DNA of 64,000 nucleotides. Origin: Scenedesmus sp. ARA3. Lineage: Eukaryota; Chlorophyta; Chlorophyceae; Sphaeropleales; Scenedesmaceae. A program made the translations under genes and the position numbers. The stretch covers positions 1-64,000 of the forward strand of contig RWJK01001913.1 in NCBI GenBank assembly GCA_004335835.1, given 5' to 3'. The notes below the pieces were generated by a model. The model saw only the letters and a list, made by a program, of their open reading frames with translations. It ran no database searches and had not been told where the DNA came from. This document shows, piece after piece, positions 49,006 through 60,942 of the stretch (the stretch's first letter is position 1; every line of letters begins with the position of its first letter).

Positions 49006-49846
49006 ATGGCCGTGGTGAGGTGGTTTGCTTGTTGTCTGTGGTCCTGCATCGGTATGTACATGTGCATGTCACCACCCTTGCCTGTAAATGTGCACATCAG
49101 CACCCTTACCTATGAGTAACCTGTAGTGCTGGGTGCCCTTGACTTTTTGTGCCCGCCTGCGTCCTGATATTGATGCCGTTGTTATGTAGGACCTGACTGC
49201 CGGCACCATGGCTGGTGTGGCCCAGCTGATGGTGGGACACCCCTTCGACACCATCAAGGTTGGCACCAGCTCAGCGTGCACAGCATGTGCAGCAGCAACA
49301 CCTGCCAGCAACGCCTGCCAGCAACAGCAACATGAGTTATTCAACGAGCATTTGTGACAGAAGCAGCAATTTCCATGTACATATCCCTACTCAGCTGGCA
49401 TTGGCAGTTGCTTTGGGCAGCATAGGCGCTCTCCGACAAGGGAAGTCAGCCAGAAATTCAGCCACAGTCTGGTTGGTGCTGCGTGTGCACAGGGGTGGCA
49501 CAAGCTCGCATAGACCACGCACCAATCAAGGGCAAACATCTCCGCTGTAGCTTACATTCAGCCGTAGGCCAAGTGCTGCTGCCAACTGAGCAGTGTGTTG
49601 CACTGTTGGGTGTTGCAGGTGAAGCTCCAGAGCCAGAGCTCAGCAGCTGGGGCAGCCAAGTTCAGCGGACCACTGGATGCAGCCAAGCAGGTGAGTTGCT
49701 GACGGCAGCTTTGGTAGTGGTTGACTCAACCCGCAACGCGCCTTGCACTGGCTAATGCTGTTGTACAAATGCTATATACACACACTCCTTGCCCTGTAGC
49801 GCTGTTGCAACACCCGCATTGGTTGAAACTACTCACTAACGCGGGG

Positions 49847-49884
<38 letters not shown>

Positions 49885-51678
49885 ACTGCTACCACTCCTG
49901 CTACTGCTGTTCCCTCAGACCATCACCAGGGAGGGCTTCAAGGGGCTGTACAAGGGCATGTCGGCACCGCTGGCAACCGTGGCGCTGTTTAACGCGGTGC
50001 TGTTTGCCTCGCGGGGCCAGATGGAGGTGCTGCTGGCGCACAAGGACGGTGAGCAAAAGCAGCAGCAGCCGCTCAGCCGCGAGCAGGGGATGTTCCAGTG
50101 CCAGTCGAGCAGTAGCAGCGGCACTGTTGTTTGCTCATGACCTGCAGGTGGCCCGCGTGGGCTTTTTGCATTGCAGCAGCTGCCGCAGATGTCATCACTC
50201 ATTTGCACATGTGCTGACATGCCGCATCTGCTGCTGCTGCTGCTGCTGCTGCTGCCTCTGCCGTGGCTGCCGCAGGCTCCCCGCTGGTGATGCGTGACCA
50301 GCTGCTAGCCGCAGTGGGTGCCAGCTGTGCGGTTAGCCTGGTGGCTACTCCCACTGAGCTGATGAAGTGCAGGCTGCAGGCGCAGGGCTGCAGCAAGACA
50401 GCAGTGCAGCGGCTGCTGGATGCAGGCCTGGACGTGGCAAAGGTGAGGCAGCCGGAAGCAGCCAGAGTTGGTTGACGCTGAGCAGCAGCTGTAGTGATCG
50501 ACTTGCAGCTGATGTGCATTGGCCACCTCCTGCGCTTAGCAGGGCAAATGTTGTGGCTGCGACACCCTTGCATCCTCTCTTCTGTGAGCTGCTGTTGCTG
50601 CTGGTGCGCATTTCCCAGTGCAGCAGCATGCTCTGTGGTGTTCAACAATGCTGCCACTCAGGCTGTGAGCAATGCTGCCGCTGTTCGGCTTGGCCTTCGT
50701 GCTGCATTTGCGCAGCCGCACCTGGCTCTGTCCCTTGCACTAGGACTGTTGTCAATGCTGCTGCTGCCTTGTCTGCTGCTCCTGCTGCATCCCTCTGCCT
50801 GCTACCCTCCCTGCTGCAGCACACCATATACCGGGGCCCGCGTGACGTGGCGCGGCAGGTGCTGGCGCATGAGGGCGGGCCGCTGGGTCTATTTAAGGGC
50901 CTGGGGGCCACGCTGGGCAGGGAGAGCATCGGCAACATGGCCATGTTTGGCGTGTACGAGCTGGTGAAGCAGCAGGTGGTGGAGCTCAAGGTGAGGCTCT
51001 AGCGGCATGGTCTGGCTGGTAGCATTGGCAGCAAGTCTGACGGCGTCGTCAGGGACTGCGTGATGGTTGGAGCTGCAGCCAAGTCAGCAGCAGATATTCT
51101 ATATCAAGGGCTTGGTCAGTACTCTGAACCCGCCTTCTTTGTTGCTGGTGAAGCAGCAGGTGGTGGAGCTCAAGGTGGGGGGGGGCTGGCGCGGCTGGCA
51201 GGCTTGCTGTGCAGCAAGATGTACGGCGTAGCTGGCGACTGTGTGATGTCCTGAGCTGCAATCAAGCCAGCAGCAGACAAGTTGATCAGCGGTTCCATCA
51301 GCACTTTGAACCCGTGCCCTTCTTTGCTGTCTAATGTGCGTTTCCCCTCCTCCTCCTCCCGTATCATTGCAGGGCCTGCCCAGCAAAGAGCAGCTGTCAT
51401 TCTCCGACCTGCTGCTGGCTGGCGGCCTGGGCGGCACCGCCTTCTGGCTGGGCTGCTACCCACTGGATATCATCAAAAGCAAGCTGCAGGTAGACAGCTA
51501 CACACACCCCAAATACAGAGGCATCCTGCACTGTGGGCGGCAGGTGGTGGCAGCGGAGGGGCTGCACGGGCTATTTCGGGGTTTTGCGCCCGCGCTGGTA
51601 CGCAGCTTTCCTGCGAATGCGGTGTGCTTTGCTGTGTATGAGGCCACCAAGTCGCTGGTGAACAGCGTGATCAGCTAG
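49006..51678 (+). CDS. BOU: Mitochondrial carrier of the BOU / acylcarnitine-carrier-like type
   Basis: Seven exons join in phase: 49006-49014, 49190-49258, 49619-49690, 49919-50048, 50276-50442, 50820-50990 and 51373-51678, giving 307 residues, the usual carrier size. The three signature motifs are PFDTIK, PTELMK and PLDIIK, each opening one of the three repeats of two helices, and the order and linkers (DLTAGTMAGVAQL, GLYKGMSAPLATVALFNAVLF, GLFKGLGATLGRE, GLFRGFAPALVRSFPANAV) match plant A BOUT DE SOUFFLE. That carrier sits in the inner mitochondrial membrane and is linked to photorespiration; its substrate here is inferred. The ATG at 49006 has an ideal context (CACCATGG) and gives MAVDLTAGT, as in the family. 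An in-frame ATG at 48859 would add 49 residues with poly-Gln. Exon 6's end is repeated in the next intron. Confidence 0.9.
51145..51174 (+). repeat. Exact copy of the carrier exon 6 tail with donor
   Basis: Thirty bases identical to 50961-50990, followed by GTGGGG, lie in the next intron. The surrounding sequence (51030-51143 and 51215-51330) is also repeated in degenerate form with a period near 180 bp. Confidence 0.9.
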
Positions 51679-52429
51679 CGGTTAGTGTCGTGTTTCTGTT
51701 GTGTGTGTTCAGCAGGGCGGAGGTCGTTGCGGTGTCAAGCCGTGCATCCCGGAGTCAGCCAGCGGAGGCTGCGTGGCCATGGCTATGGTCATGGTTGTGC
51801 TGCCATCATGGCAGGCTGTGTTGGCGACCGCTGCCGTGTATTGCTAGCTGCCACCGTGTAGCATCAGCTAGGCAAGGGCCAGTTGGCTTTCGCTCCCAGC
51901 CATTACGTGTGGTGAAGACATGTTTGTTTGTGTGTCATTTGCTTGTTACAAAAAAATTGATGCTTGCAGAACAGCCGTTCTTTCTAAAACTGTCTCCTGT
52001 TGCCTTTCGCAATGTGTGCATCTTGCACAGAGGCACAGGCTTATTCCTGGCATGCTGGCATGGTGGGGATGCCTTGCAATGCAGCAAGCACAGCTTGCCA
52101 TCTTCGTGGGTGGCACGCAGCAGTGCTTGCATGTTCCATATGTACAACATCAGCAGCATTGTACTTGTTTCAACGGTGGCAGATCGTGATATCATGATGA
52201 ATCATTTGTGCCCCACCATTTGTGGATGCCGCGTCTGGCAAGTTGGGACGCAGACTGCGTACTGCCCAGCTGAGAAAGCAGCTCAGCGTCAGTCATTGTG
52301 CACATGTCATCGCCTGCATGACCTAGCAAGGTGTGTGCTAGGGGTTCAGCTGCACAGAAAGCTTCCTGTCGATGCAGGCTGTGTGAAGTTCATTTCTTTT
52401 GGTAGTAATGCGAACTGCTGCATTTGGCT

Positions 52430-52550
52430 TTCGCATGCTGTGTTTTGCTGCTGTCGCATGGCTGTGTGTGGCAGCTGTGGCATGGCTGCGTTTTGCTGCT
52501 GTCGCATGGCTGTGTGTGGCAGCTGTCGCATGGCTGTGTGTGGCCTGCTC
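52430..52550. repeat. Minisatellite of about 55 bp with nested 24-bp units
   Basis: Two full units and a partial one, built from GCATGGCTGTGTGTGGCAGCTGT and TTTTGCTGCTGTC blocks, in imperfect tandem order. Confidence 0.85.
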
Positions 52551-52703
52551 AGCAGTGCTGTAGATTGCATGTGGCTGATTGCGTACCACTCCAGGTGCGA
52601 TGTTCTGCCCCACTTTGGTAGAACACATTGTGTTGTTGTGCCCTGGATTCAGGGAAACGGTCGGTGAAAACCGAAGGAAGGATACTGCTATGTCCTCGCG
52701 GCT

Positions 52704-52753
52704 NNNNNNNNNNNNNNNNNNNNNNNNNNNNNNNNNNNNNNNNNNNNNNNNNN
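52704..52753. other. Assembly gap (50 N)
   Basis: A run of N. The true length and content are unknown. Confidence 1.
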
Positions 52754-53536
52754 GTGGTCTACCCCTCACCAATAGAGAGGCAATAATAGTCGTAGTTTCC
52801 GCTCCGTACGGGGCGCCGATGCTGATGACAAGGTATGGCATACAAGAAGACTATTATTATTATTGTGTTGTTGTGTGGGGCTGCACGAATGCACCATGCG
52901 CTCCCTGCGCAGCAGTGCTGAGTCAGCGCTCTTGAGCTTTAGCAGTACAGTACAGCTGTGTTATGACAGCTGTCCCTGTGTAATGTATGCTGCTAACTTG
53001 TCGTACTTCTTCTCATCTGCTCGCATCCATCAGCGATCGTCAAGGGAACGTTGCCCAGCATCTAGCTCATACAACATGTCCTTGTGCAGTAGTCGAGGAA
53101 TTGCGTGGGCCAGCATGAACGAAACGTACACAAGGCGGGCTGCAAAATCAGCCATTCAGCAACAATACAGAGGTGTCAGACGTAGCATTACACGCTGTCC
53201 TGGAGGGCGCCGGGCAACGCAGGGCGTGGTGAGCAGCGTGCACGGCTGTTCCCGCCAGAAAGCATATGCCGTATGCATTCCGAAGCAGCGAGACATCAGC
53301 AGCGCCAGCTAAAGTCAGACGTTATTTCAGTGGCAACGACGTAAATGCTTTGCTGCAGTGTCGCCGTCGGTGTGCTCCCCTTTCACCATACGCCTCGTAT
53401 GTGCAGCACAGGCTTGCAAGCCCACAGTACGTTTCTGTTGACAAAGACAGGTTGTATGCTAGCAGCTTTCAACCGTACAAAATATTAAAGTTTTGTTGCT
53501 GTGCATGCTGTCCAGGCGGGTGCCACAAGCACAGCA

Positions 53537-54531
53537 ATGACTTTCCCAGCCAAGCAGCTGCAGCAGCGAACAGTCATCACGGCATCAAGTGCTGTCAGCT
53601 ACCTGTGCCCAGCCACTACAGAAGACACATCATTCACGCAGCTTCAGATACCGAAAGAGCCCAGCTCCCGTTGCCAGCAACAAGCCGTGCCTCCAGCCCC
53701 CTCCTGCATGGCACAGCTGGAAGATGCCTTTCATGCAGAGTATCACAGCACACATGAGCCGCTCAGCAAGGCGCTGCTGCGCCTGTTGTATTGTGACCTG
53801 GCGGCATCAGCCTGGCAGCATGCACTGGAGGAAGAGCGGCGCAGGGATGCAGCAGTGCGTGGGTACCAGGAGATCTGCAGGAGGCGCCAAGAGAAGGTGA
53901 GGGCCAGTGCAAGTCCAGCACTGCTGCTTGGCAAGTGCATGTGATGCAGCTGGGCAGGCAAGGCCTGCAGGGCAACTGGCAGTAGATGATGCAGGCAATA
54001 TGTGCACGCCTGTATGCATCGCGCGGGCGCGGAGCTGTATGCATCTACACTGCAGCAGCATGGTTCGGTTGCTCTGAGCAGCTGCTGAGTCAGCAGTTGC
54101 TGCACTCCTTCCTACTCTCAACAGGGCTTTATCTGCTCTGTTGTCCCACTGCAGGGCATCCCAAACAGCACAGCCCACAAGATCAGGCTGAATGAGGAGA
54201 TGCTGGCGCGCGTGCTGCCAAACGCAACACCACGCCAGCCAGCCAGCCGCAAGTTTGTCCCTGTTTCAAAGGTTTTCACCAACCCTTCAGCGCAGGCAGC
54301 GCTGGTGACAGCCACGCCGCAGCCAGCAGTGATGGAGGCAGGCCTACAAGCAGCAAACGATGCAAGAAAGGCAGCTGCCAGCCAGCTGGCGAGTTTGCTG
54401 CTGGAGCAGCTGGAGTACCAGCCAGCTGCTGGAAGCAGCAGCAGCGGCAGCAGCAAAAACGGCAGCAGACCCTGTGGTGACAGCAGCAGCAGCAGCAGTA
54501 GTAGTAATAGCAGCAGCAGCAGCAGCAGAGA

Positions 54532-54567
<36 letters not shown>

Positions 54568-55339
54568 CACCCCTTTGATCATTCAGCCCAACTGGGCAGC
54601 GCTTCCTGACAAGCTGCTGCTGTTCTGCATGGCTCTGATGCACAAGGCCGGCCTCACAACATACTATGGGCAGTACAGCATGCCGCACCGAGATGCTGGC
54701 AGTGCAGAGACAGACAGCAAACATGATGCAGCAACGGCGCAGCTGGAGCAGCAGCTTGACTCTTCAGCTGTTGTGCGAAACATGCTGAGGTTTGGCAGCG
54801 GACTAGGCGCTGGGCTTGCAGCAGCAGCTGGGCAGCTCGGCCTGTTAGACGGCCAGCTGGCAGAGGCAGCATCACGCGTGTGGCCAGCAGGCAGCGTGCA
54901 CCAGCTGAGTGCACGCTGGCTGCGCGTTGTGTCGCGTGTGCAGCCTCACGTCGTGCTCAGCCTGCTGCACCGCTGGCAGTGCTTGCCGCTGGGCTTGCGC
55001 GTGGCACACGCCAGCTGGCAGCAGCTGCAGGCTGAGCATGATGGTGTCAGCGAGCAGCAGTGGGGCCAGCAGTTGCGGTCACCACTGGTAGTACAGCACA
55101 CGGCAGCACAGCTGACACCACGGGCAGAAGCTAGGCAGCAGTCAGCAGATCAGCTCGCAGCATCTGAGCAGCTGGAGGTTGAGCCATGGCTCAGCAGCTG
55201 CGCAGGAGATGGGCGGGGCGGGTGGCAGAGCTTGACGGCTGTGGGGACAGATGAGGAGGGGAGGCGGGCTGGGGAGCTGCAGCTGCTGCCCTGCTTGCGG
55301 CGAGGGCAGCGTGAGGGCGCGCTGGTTGCTGTAGCTTGA
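53537..55339 (+). CDS. Protein of unknown function, Ser/Ala/Gln-rich
   Basis: Two exons (53537-53896 and 54155-55339) join in phase to 514 residues. I do not recognise a family. The first exon ends in a charged, helical stretch (HALEEERRRDAAVRGYQEICRRRQEK). The second begins with a polar segment, then a Ser run of about 35 residues encoded by AGC repeats (near 54480-54565), then an ordered-looking part with NWAALPDKLLLFCMALMHKAGLTTYYGQYS, Ala/Leu helices, and WLRVVSRVQPHVVLSLLHRW. The C-terminal 100 residues are Gln/Glu-rich. No signal peptide or membrane segment is evident. The ATG at 53537 is the first in frame after the upstream region; a spliced upstream exon is possible. The two-exon structure with a good donor and acceptor, and a frame open for almost 1.2 kb, argue that it is a real gene. 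Confidence 0.7.
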
Positions 55340-56310
55340 GCCAGCAATATGTGAGTCTTGTGGTTAGATGTGGTCTCATCTGGCTGTCCGATGTTGCGGC
55401 AGCTCGTGCCACATTGGCGCATATGCTGTGCTGACTTGGCTCAGTGAGCTGGAGTGGAACTTCACCAGACTCATGCTCTTTGCAAGAGGGGCACACTAAA
55501 ATGGCTAGGCAGGCGGCTTTCTCCTGGACAAAGGCTGGCTTTGTTGCGGAGGCAGTGTCATTGCTGGGTGTGTAGGAGCCACCAGCCCCAGAGGCCCCAG
55601 TCTGCCTTCCCCATCCTTGGCAGGGCTTAGCAATGGTGAAGAGCCAGCAGCATGTCTCTATTTGTCGTCGCTAACTTGCAGATTTTTTGAGCATACCAGC
55701 AATCTGGTTTTGTATCTGGAGCTGAAGCTGCTCGGCAGTGAAAACACGGCAACTTGACAGTTATGGCAACGCGTCAAACCTGTTCCATATGGCGCAAAGC
55801 ACAGGCGATCGCCTGGTCCGAGCAAGCGATCTGCAGCCTACGAATTTGTTCCGTCGTGTTTGCCTGATCCCCTGATAAAAATCCGTCGGCACGACACATC
55901 AGCTGCTTGCAGGCAACTGGAACAGTTGCAGGCCTGACAGCTTTGAATCAAGCTCAACCTCCCATGCAGGCGCTGATCAGCCATTTTTGATAACACTTAC
56001 TTCTGATTAGGATAGCTGCATGCTTCCTGCAGGCCTTGGCAGCACGCACCAGCAGCAGGAGCAGATACAGCCCAGCAGCAGCAGCAGCAGTAGCAGGCTA
56101 CCCGGACGGGCGGCATGCACAGCCATACAACACTTCACATGCACAGCCATATACCATTTCAGATCAGAAGCATCTGCTTGTTTCTCTTTCTGTTTTCATA
56201 CACACACCAAGGCAGCTGCAAAGGCCTAGCAGCTGCCAGCAGCAGGCAACACACAGCTCTGGCAAAACAATCTACAAGCAGCAGGCGACAAGCACCAGTG
56301 TTTCGCAGGT
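55340..56310. other. Intergenic region
   Basis: No gene recognised. From about 55,490 to 55,990 the base composition is closer to even and lacks CAG repeats. Just before the metalloprotease there is a possible small upstream exon (56115-56308) with a signal-like frame, but its phase does not fit the next exon. Confidence 0.45.
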
Positions 56311-57734
56311 ATGTGGCGATGCACACAATTCACCTGCACATTGCTGATCTGTTGCTTCCAGCTGGATGACTGCCGGCATCCTTGTCTTCTGCCACGCACA
56401 GCACGGTATATGTTCACCACAAGCAGTTGCAACTGCAGGTGTGGCACAATTGCACCTAGGCCAGACCACAGGTTGCTGCTTGAGCAAGACCACCGACAGG
56501 CTTCAGCAGCAGCAAGCCGTGTAGCCAGCACCACAGCAGCAGCAACCAGCACATCACCTGGCCTCATCAGCAGCAGCAACAGCAGCCAGCGTGTCTATGT
56601 CATCCCTACCTACGTGCACAATGTGCTTGTGGCGGACAGCACAGGCACGTTCTTTGGTGGCGTCACCCCGCAGCAAGTGCGCTTGCAGCTGGCTGCGCTC
56701 AACGCAGCGTACAACACATCAGCTCAGCAGGCAGGTGTCACATGGCGCTACAAGCTGGCAAACATCACCAACACCAGTGTCGCACTGGGTGCTGACATGT
56801 GCAATGAGCAGACAGAGGTGCGGCTGAAGAGGCGCTTACGGCAGGGCGGCGCAAGCGCGTTGAACCTGTATGTGACAGACATGTCGCAGTGTGGAGTGCT
56901 GGGTGCGTCCACCTGGCCGTGGGATTTTACAGGCGGCAGCAACAGCAGCAACAGCAGCAACAGCAGTGAACAGGGCCTTGGCCTAGGCAGCAGCAGCATT
57001 GGCAACAACAGCAGCAGCCGCAGGCTTACTGGCATCAGCAGCAGCAGTGAGGTCGTCAGCAGCAGCAGCGACGGCAGCAGAAGCAGCAGCAGTGGCGGCG
57101 GCCTGGTCATGGATGGTGTGATTGTGCACTATGGCACGCTGCCTATGGGCAAGGTGAAGGGCTACAACACTGGAGGCACAGCCATACACGAAGTGGGGCA
57201 CTGGCATGGTGAGGATAGCAGGACTTGGTGCTATTACACAGCAAGCTGGGCATGCATGCTGCTGAAATAACGGTCTGCATCAGCCTCTTGTTGTCATCAC
57301 AAGCCACTTGCACCCTCATGCAGCAAGGGTTCCAGTGCTTATGGCATGGTGCAGTGGCCACTGCCATGCCACTTAGATGTGCTGGAACCACCTGCACCGC
57401 ATCAACACTCAGCAGACATGTCTGTACATCTGTCGCATGCCACATTACTCCATCATTCTCATACACCTCATTGCTGCCTGTTGCAGGGCTGCTGCACGTG
57501 TTTGAAAACGGCTGCAGCCCACCGGGAGATGCTGTGGCAGACACGCCCTATTGCCTGCGGCCAGACAATGACAGCTGCCCCGCCAGCAGGGACAGCTGCC
57601 CGCAGCAGCCTGGCAAGGACCCCATCAGCAACTGGATGGGCTACTCTGTTGACAGCTGCATGAGCAGCTTCTCGCCAGGCCAGCTGCTGCGTGCAGAGCA
57701 GATGTGGCACAGGCACAGGCTGCCTGGCGGTTGA
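56311..57734 (+). CDS. Secreted M43 (pappalysin/cytophagalysin-like) metalloprotease
   Basis: Two exons (56311-57208 and 57487-57734) join in phase to 381 residues. The start MWRCTQF is followed by a short hydrophobic stretch that could serve as a signal peptide. Then come CRCGTIAP, as in the propeptide of the family, and the domain from VYVIPTYVHNVL on. The splice junction lies inside the zinc motif, which reads HEVGHWHGLLHVF after joining (HExxHxxGxxH). Downstream are the Cys-rich loop (ENGCSPPGDAVADTP) and the Met-turn region NWMGYSVDSCMSSF. These are hallmarks of M43 zinc proteases, which in algae probably act on the extracellular matrix; the substrate is unknown. A Ser/Asn-rich insertion of about 55 residues, near 56930-57105, lies before the zinc site. 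The N-terminal boundary is the least certain part. Confidence 0.85.
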
Positions 57735-58493
57735 GTGATTTGCCATGGGCTTGCCAGGTGATGCCGGCGTTGACAGTTGCACTTGATATCAATCAATCAT
57801 GATGTCGTGATGACACCATCACTGCGGACTCTACATGCGGGCCTGCGGTGCATGTGCGCGCTGATGATGAATGGTTGTGCGCCGAAACCACCATGCAGCT
57901 GCACATTCTGTATGCTGTGAGACTTTTGTCAAAGATGTCGAGTGTCGTATGCACGGTACATCATATAGAGCCAGTGATGATGCGTGTCGTGTTGACACTG
58001 GTTCAAGACTTCAGAGAGACCCAACACCCAGGGGTAGCTCATGTGACGCCTTTGACGTGGCGTGCACATGTTTTGCTACGCACATGGCAGCTGGCACAGC
58101 TGATTGCAGCCTGCAAGTATATGCACGGTGGATACACGTGTACTGTGTACTGGTATGGTGGATGGCTGCGCCTTGGTCTGTCCAGTGTTTTGTTGCGGTG
58201 AGGTGTTATGCCTCAGCTGTCATTGGCTTTCTTCATCTGTTGCACAGGCTTTGCGCTTGCCTTCGTCGATTGCATATGTGCTGCAGGGCTGAAGTTCAAA
58301 CCATGCCATGATGGGGTTCGACTGCTGTGATACCCCGGTACTACAGCAACTGCACACTCAAGCCAGCAACACAACTCATAAACACCTAACTTGTTGCTGT
58401 AACTTGCTCTGCTTTAACAAGCGATTCCGTGCTTGCTGTTGCCTAGCGCATCTACTGTTCCTTGACTCGCGCGCTCCGCCCAAGCTCAGCACA
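57735..58493. other. Intergenic region
   Basis: No gene or clear repeat recognised. It lies between two plus-strand genes and should hold a 3' UTR and a promoter. Confidence 0.5.
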
Positions 58494-60386
58494 ATGAGCA
58501 CATTGGCAGCTGTTACAAGATCTGCAAGCTCTGTGCAGTGCCAGGGGCTTCGGCAGCAGGCTCGGCCACACACAAGGTACTTTCAGTAGCACCAGCCAGA
58601 AAATATCTCCTACGGCATAGCAACAGGGACTCACAGCAACAGAAGGCCGATGCACCATACAAAAAATCACGAATCGTCGTGTGTTGCCCCCGCAGGCCGT
58701 TCACAGCGGCCGAAAGGCGCAGCAGCAGTTACAGCAGCTCTGTGCATGCCAGGAGCAGCAAGCAGCAGCAGTATGCTTGGGCAGCAGGCAAAGACATGCT
58801 GCTGAAGCCACTGCAGGCCACGGAGAACGACGGCTCTACCTTCGACTATGATGAGCCAGAGACAGCAAAAGAGGCCATCGACCTGGGGCTGGTGCTGTGC
58901 AAGCAGCAGAAGTGAGCACGGGGCGGCGTGCAGCAACAGTGCGTAGTATCGCTGCCTCTAATAGTCAACAGTTTGATAATGTGACAAGGAGTTGGCTACC
59001 ACAGCAGCGATTGTCATGTTGCAGTTTGCATGCTGATCAGGCAGCAACATTGTCACTGTGAAACCTCTTCATGCATCATCATCACTTTGAGACCCCTGCA
59101 CATGCATGCAGTTCTGTCATTGTTGACGTCACTGCTGAATCGACTGCTTCTATGTGAACCACGGACTACCTCTCTGCATGCCCCAAAGCGTCACAGGAAC
59201 AATGTTTGTTGTCCTGCAGGTGGGACAAGGCACTGACAATCTTTGAAAAGGGCCTCACACTTCCGGGTACTGGCATCAAGCGCTTCAGGTGCGGCGCAAA
59301 AGAAACTGCTGTGCCACTGCAGCATGTCGGATGGTGTGCCATCCTGCAAAAGCAGCAGCCAGCGACACAGCACAGCCGCCAAGGTGCAGCCGGCATGGCA
59401 GCGTTCCTGCTGATGTTGCTGGGCTGTGCCTCGGAATGTAAACCATATCTGCTGCTGCTGCTGCTGCTGCGGCTGCTGCACCCGCCTGCAGGGACAAGCC
59501 TCGCCTGATCAGCGATGGCGAGAAGATGGCGTCGCTGTACAACATCGCCTGCTGCCACGCGCAGCTGCAGGACGCACGCAGCGGCCTGGTGGCGCTGTCA
59601 GGTGGGGCCTGGCAGTGTGAGCCAGCAGCTGTGCAGATGCTGCAGCACGTGCCTGCAAATTGCTCCTGCAGCTGCTCCTGCAGCAGCTGTGCAGATGCTG
59701 GCGCCTGCTGGTCCAGCAGCCGTCTTTTTCTTCTGCACATGCTGCAGCCCGTGCCTGCAAACTGCTCCTGCATGTTGCATCAGCAGCTGGACCGTGTTGT
59801 ACATCGTGCCAAGACATGCACGGCTGCAGTGCACAAATGCACATGTGCAGTGCGTGCGCAGCGCTTCTGACGTGCTGCAACCACCTGCTGCTGCAACCAA
59901 CTGCTGTTCCTGCAGGCTGCATGGAGCTGGGCTACACGGACTTCAACCAGATCCGGACCGACCCAGATCTGGACTTCCTGCGCAAGGACTCACGCTTCGA
60001 GGTGCGCAGCACCTCTTCAAATAGTGCTACATGTTCAGAAGTCATGCAGCAGGCCTGTGCAAGTAGTGATAGGTCCGTGCGACCGGTTGGCTGCGTCATT
60101 TGTGACAGACAGGCCGTGCTATGAGGCAGGCTGGCATGCAGGATTTAGACAGGCACTGTGCATACGTAATTTTTGAGATGGGCGTGAAAGGGAGCGCTTC
60201 ATGCAAGGTGGTAACAGTTGCATTTACTGTGCCAACGCGAGGTGATGATGGCACTGCGACTGTACTGCCACTACAAGCAATGCTGTCCTGTCCTGTACTG
60301 CCCCGCAGGGCCTGATGGATCGCTTCCAGAAGAAGAGCAGCGGCTTCCTGGGGCTGGACTTCTCGGGCCTGTTTGGGAACAAGTAG
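58494..60386 (+). CDS. Small TPR-like protein with probable plastid transit peptide
   Basis: Six exons (58494-58576, 58696-58911, 59220-59288, 59492-59601, 59916-60001 and 60309-60386) join in phase to 213 residues. The first 60 residues are rich in Ser, Arg, Gln and Ala without acids, like a chloroplast transit peptide. The rest holds two TPR-like helix pairs: AKEAIDLGLVLCKQQKWDKALTIFEKGLTLPG, and EKMASLYNIACCHAQLQDARSGLVAL, followed by CMELGYTDFNQIRTDPDLDFLR, the D-x-D-x-x-x-LR ending common to such repeats. Related green-lineage proteins are plastid factors of uncertain role; none can be named. The C-terminus (FLGLDFSGLFGNK) is typical of this small group as I recall it, which is unverified. 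A TGTAA polyadenylation-type signal lies at 60443-60447, 57 bp after the stop. Intron 4 contains an internal repeat around GTGCCTGCAAA(C/T)TGCTCCTGCA. Confidence 0.85.
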
Positions 60387-60942
60387 AAGTTCATGCATGG
60401 AAGTTGGTTGCTGCTTGGGTGCTGCTGCACCGCATGGTGCTGTGTAACATTCGACCGGATGACTACGTCTATCGCCATATCTTGTCATCGTCTGGCATTG
60501 TTTGTCATTGAAGTATTTAGTTTGTGCAGAGGTTGCGTTCTCTATGGGGTGTCCTGACCACGGCGGTCGTACACGTACGTGACGTCACACCGACGCATGG
60601 GATGAACGCCGATGGAGGATGCCGCATACATAAAGGTCATGTTGCCTTGGGTATGCTTACAGTTCAACGTTCACCCTTTTGCACAGAAATCCGCGCTTTC
60701 GTTGAAAGCACGCGTGCATTCCCGCCTCAACATACAGCTGTCCGATTTGCCACCCGAGAAGTAAGAGCTTCAAGATTCAGCCCTCCTGAGCTGCACTAGG
60801 GGTAGCGAATCCGGTGCTTGAGTATATTACGATCAGGTTGTGCAGCTGCTGCCTGCTGTGCACTCTTGCTGTGCCGCTGCTGCTGCTGGCTGGCTGGCTT
60901 GCCTGAGCTGCTGCCTTGTTCATGTGCTGTAGATCAACCACT
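60387..60942. promoter_or_regulatory. Intergenic region with probable promoter of the second SDR
   Basis: A GCATACATAAAGG sequence near 60624-60636 is TATA-like and lies about 310 bp before the ATG at 60943. No other element was recognised. Confidence 0.3.

Larger units (their letters stand above)
51679..53536. other. Intergenic region with minisatellite and assembly gap
   Basis: No gene recognised. Contains the 3' UTR of the carrier gene, a minisatellite at 52430-52550, a 50-base gap at 52704-52753 and a short ATT run near 52850. Sequence around the gap is less CAG-rich than its neighbours and could be foreign or mobile, but no element was identified. Confidence 0.5.

Noticed and set aside
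56115..56308. Upstream signal-peptide exon for the M43 protease
   Set aside because: Its donor leaves phase 2, while the exon after the acceptor at 56360 needs phase 0; the simpler start at 56311 keeps one frame.
58310..58340. GGTTCGA-type word suggesting a tRNA T-loop
   Set aside because: No cloverleaf, anticodon stem or acceptor stem could be drawn around it; no tRNA was found in the window.
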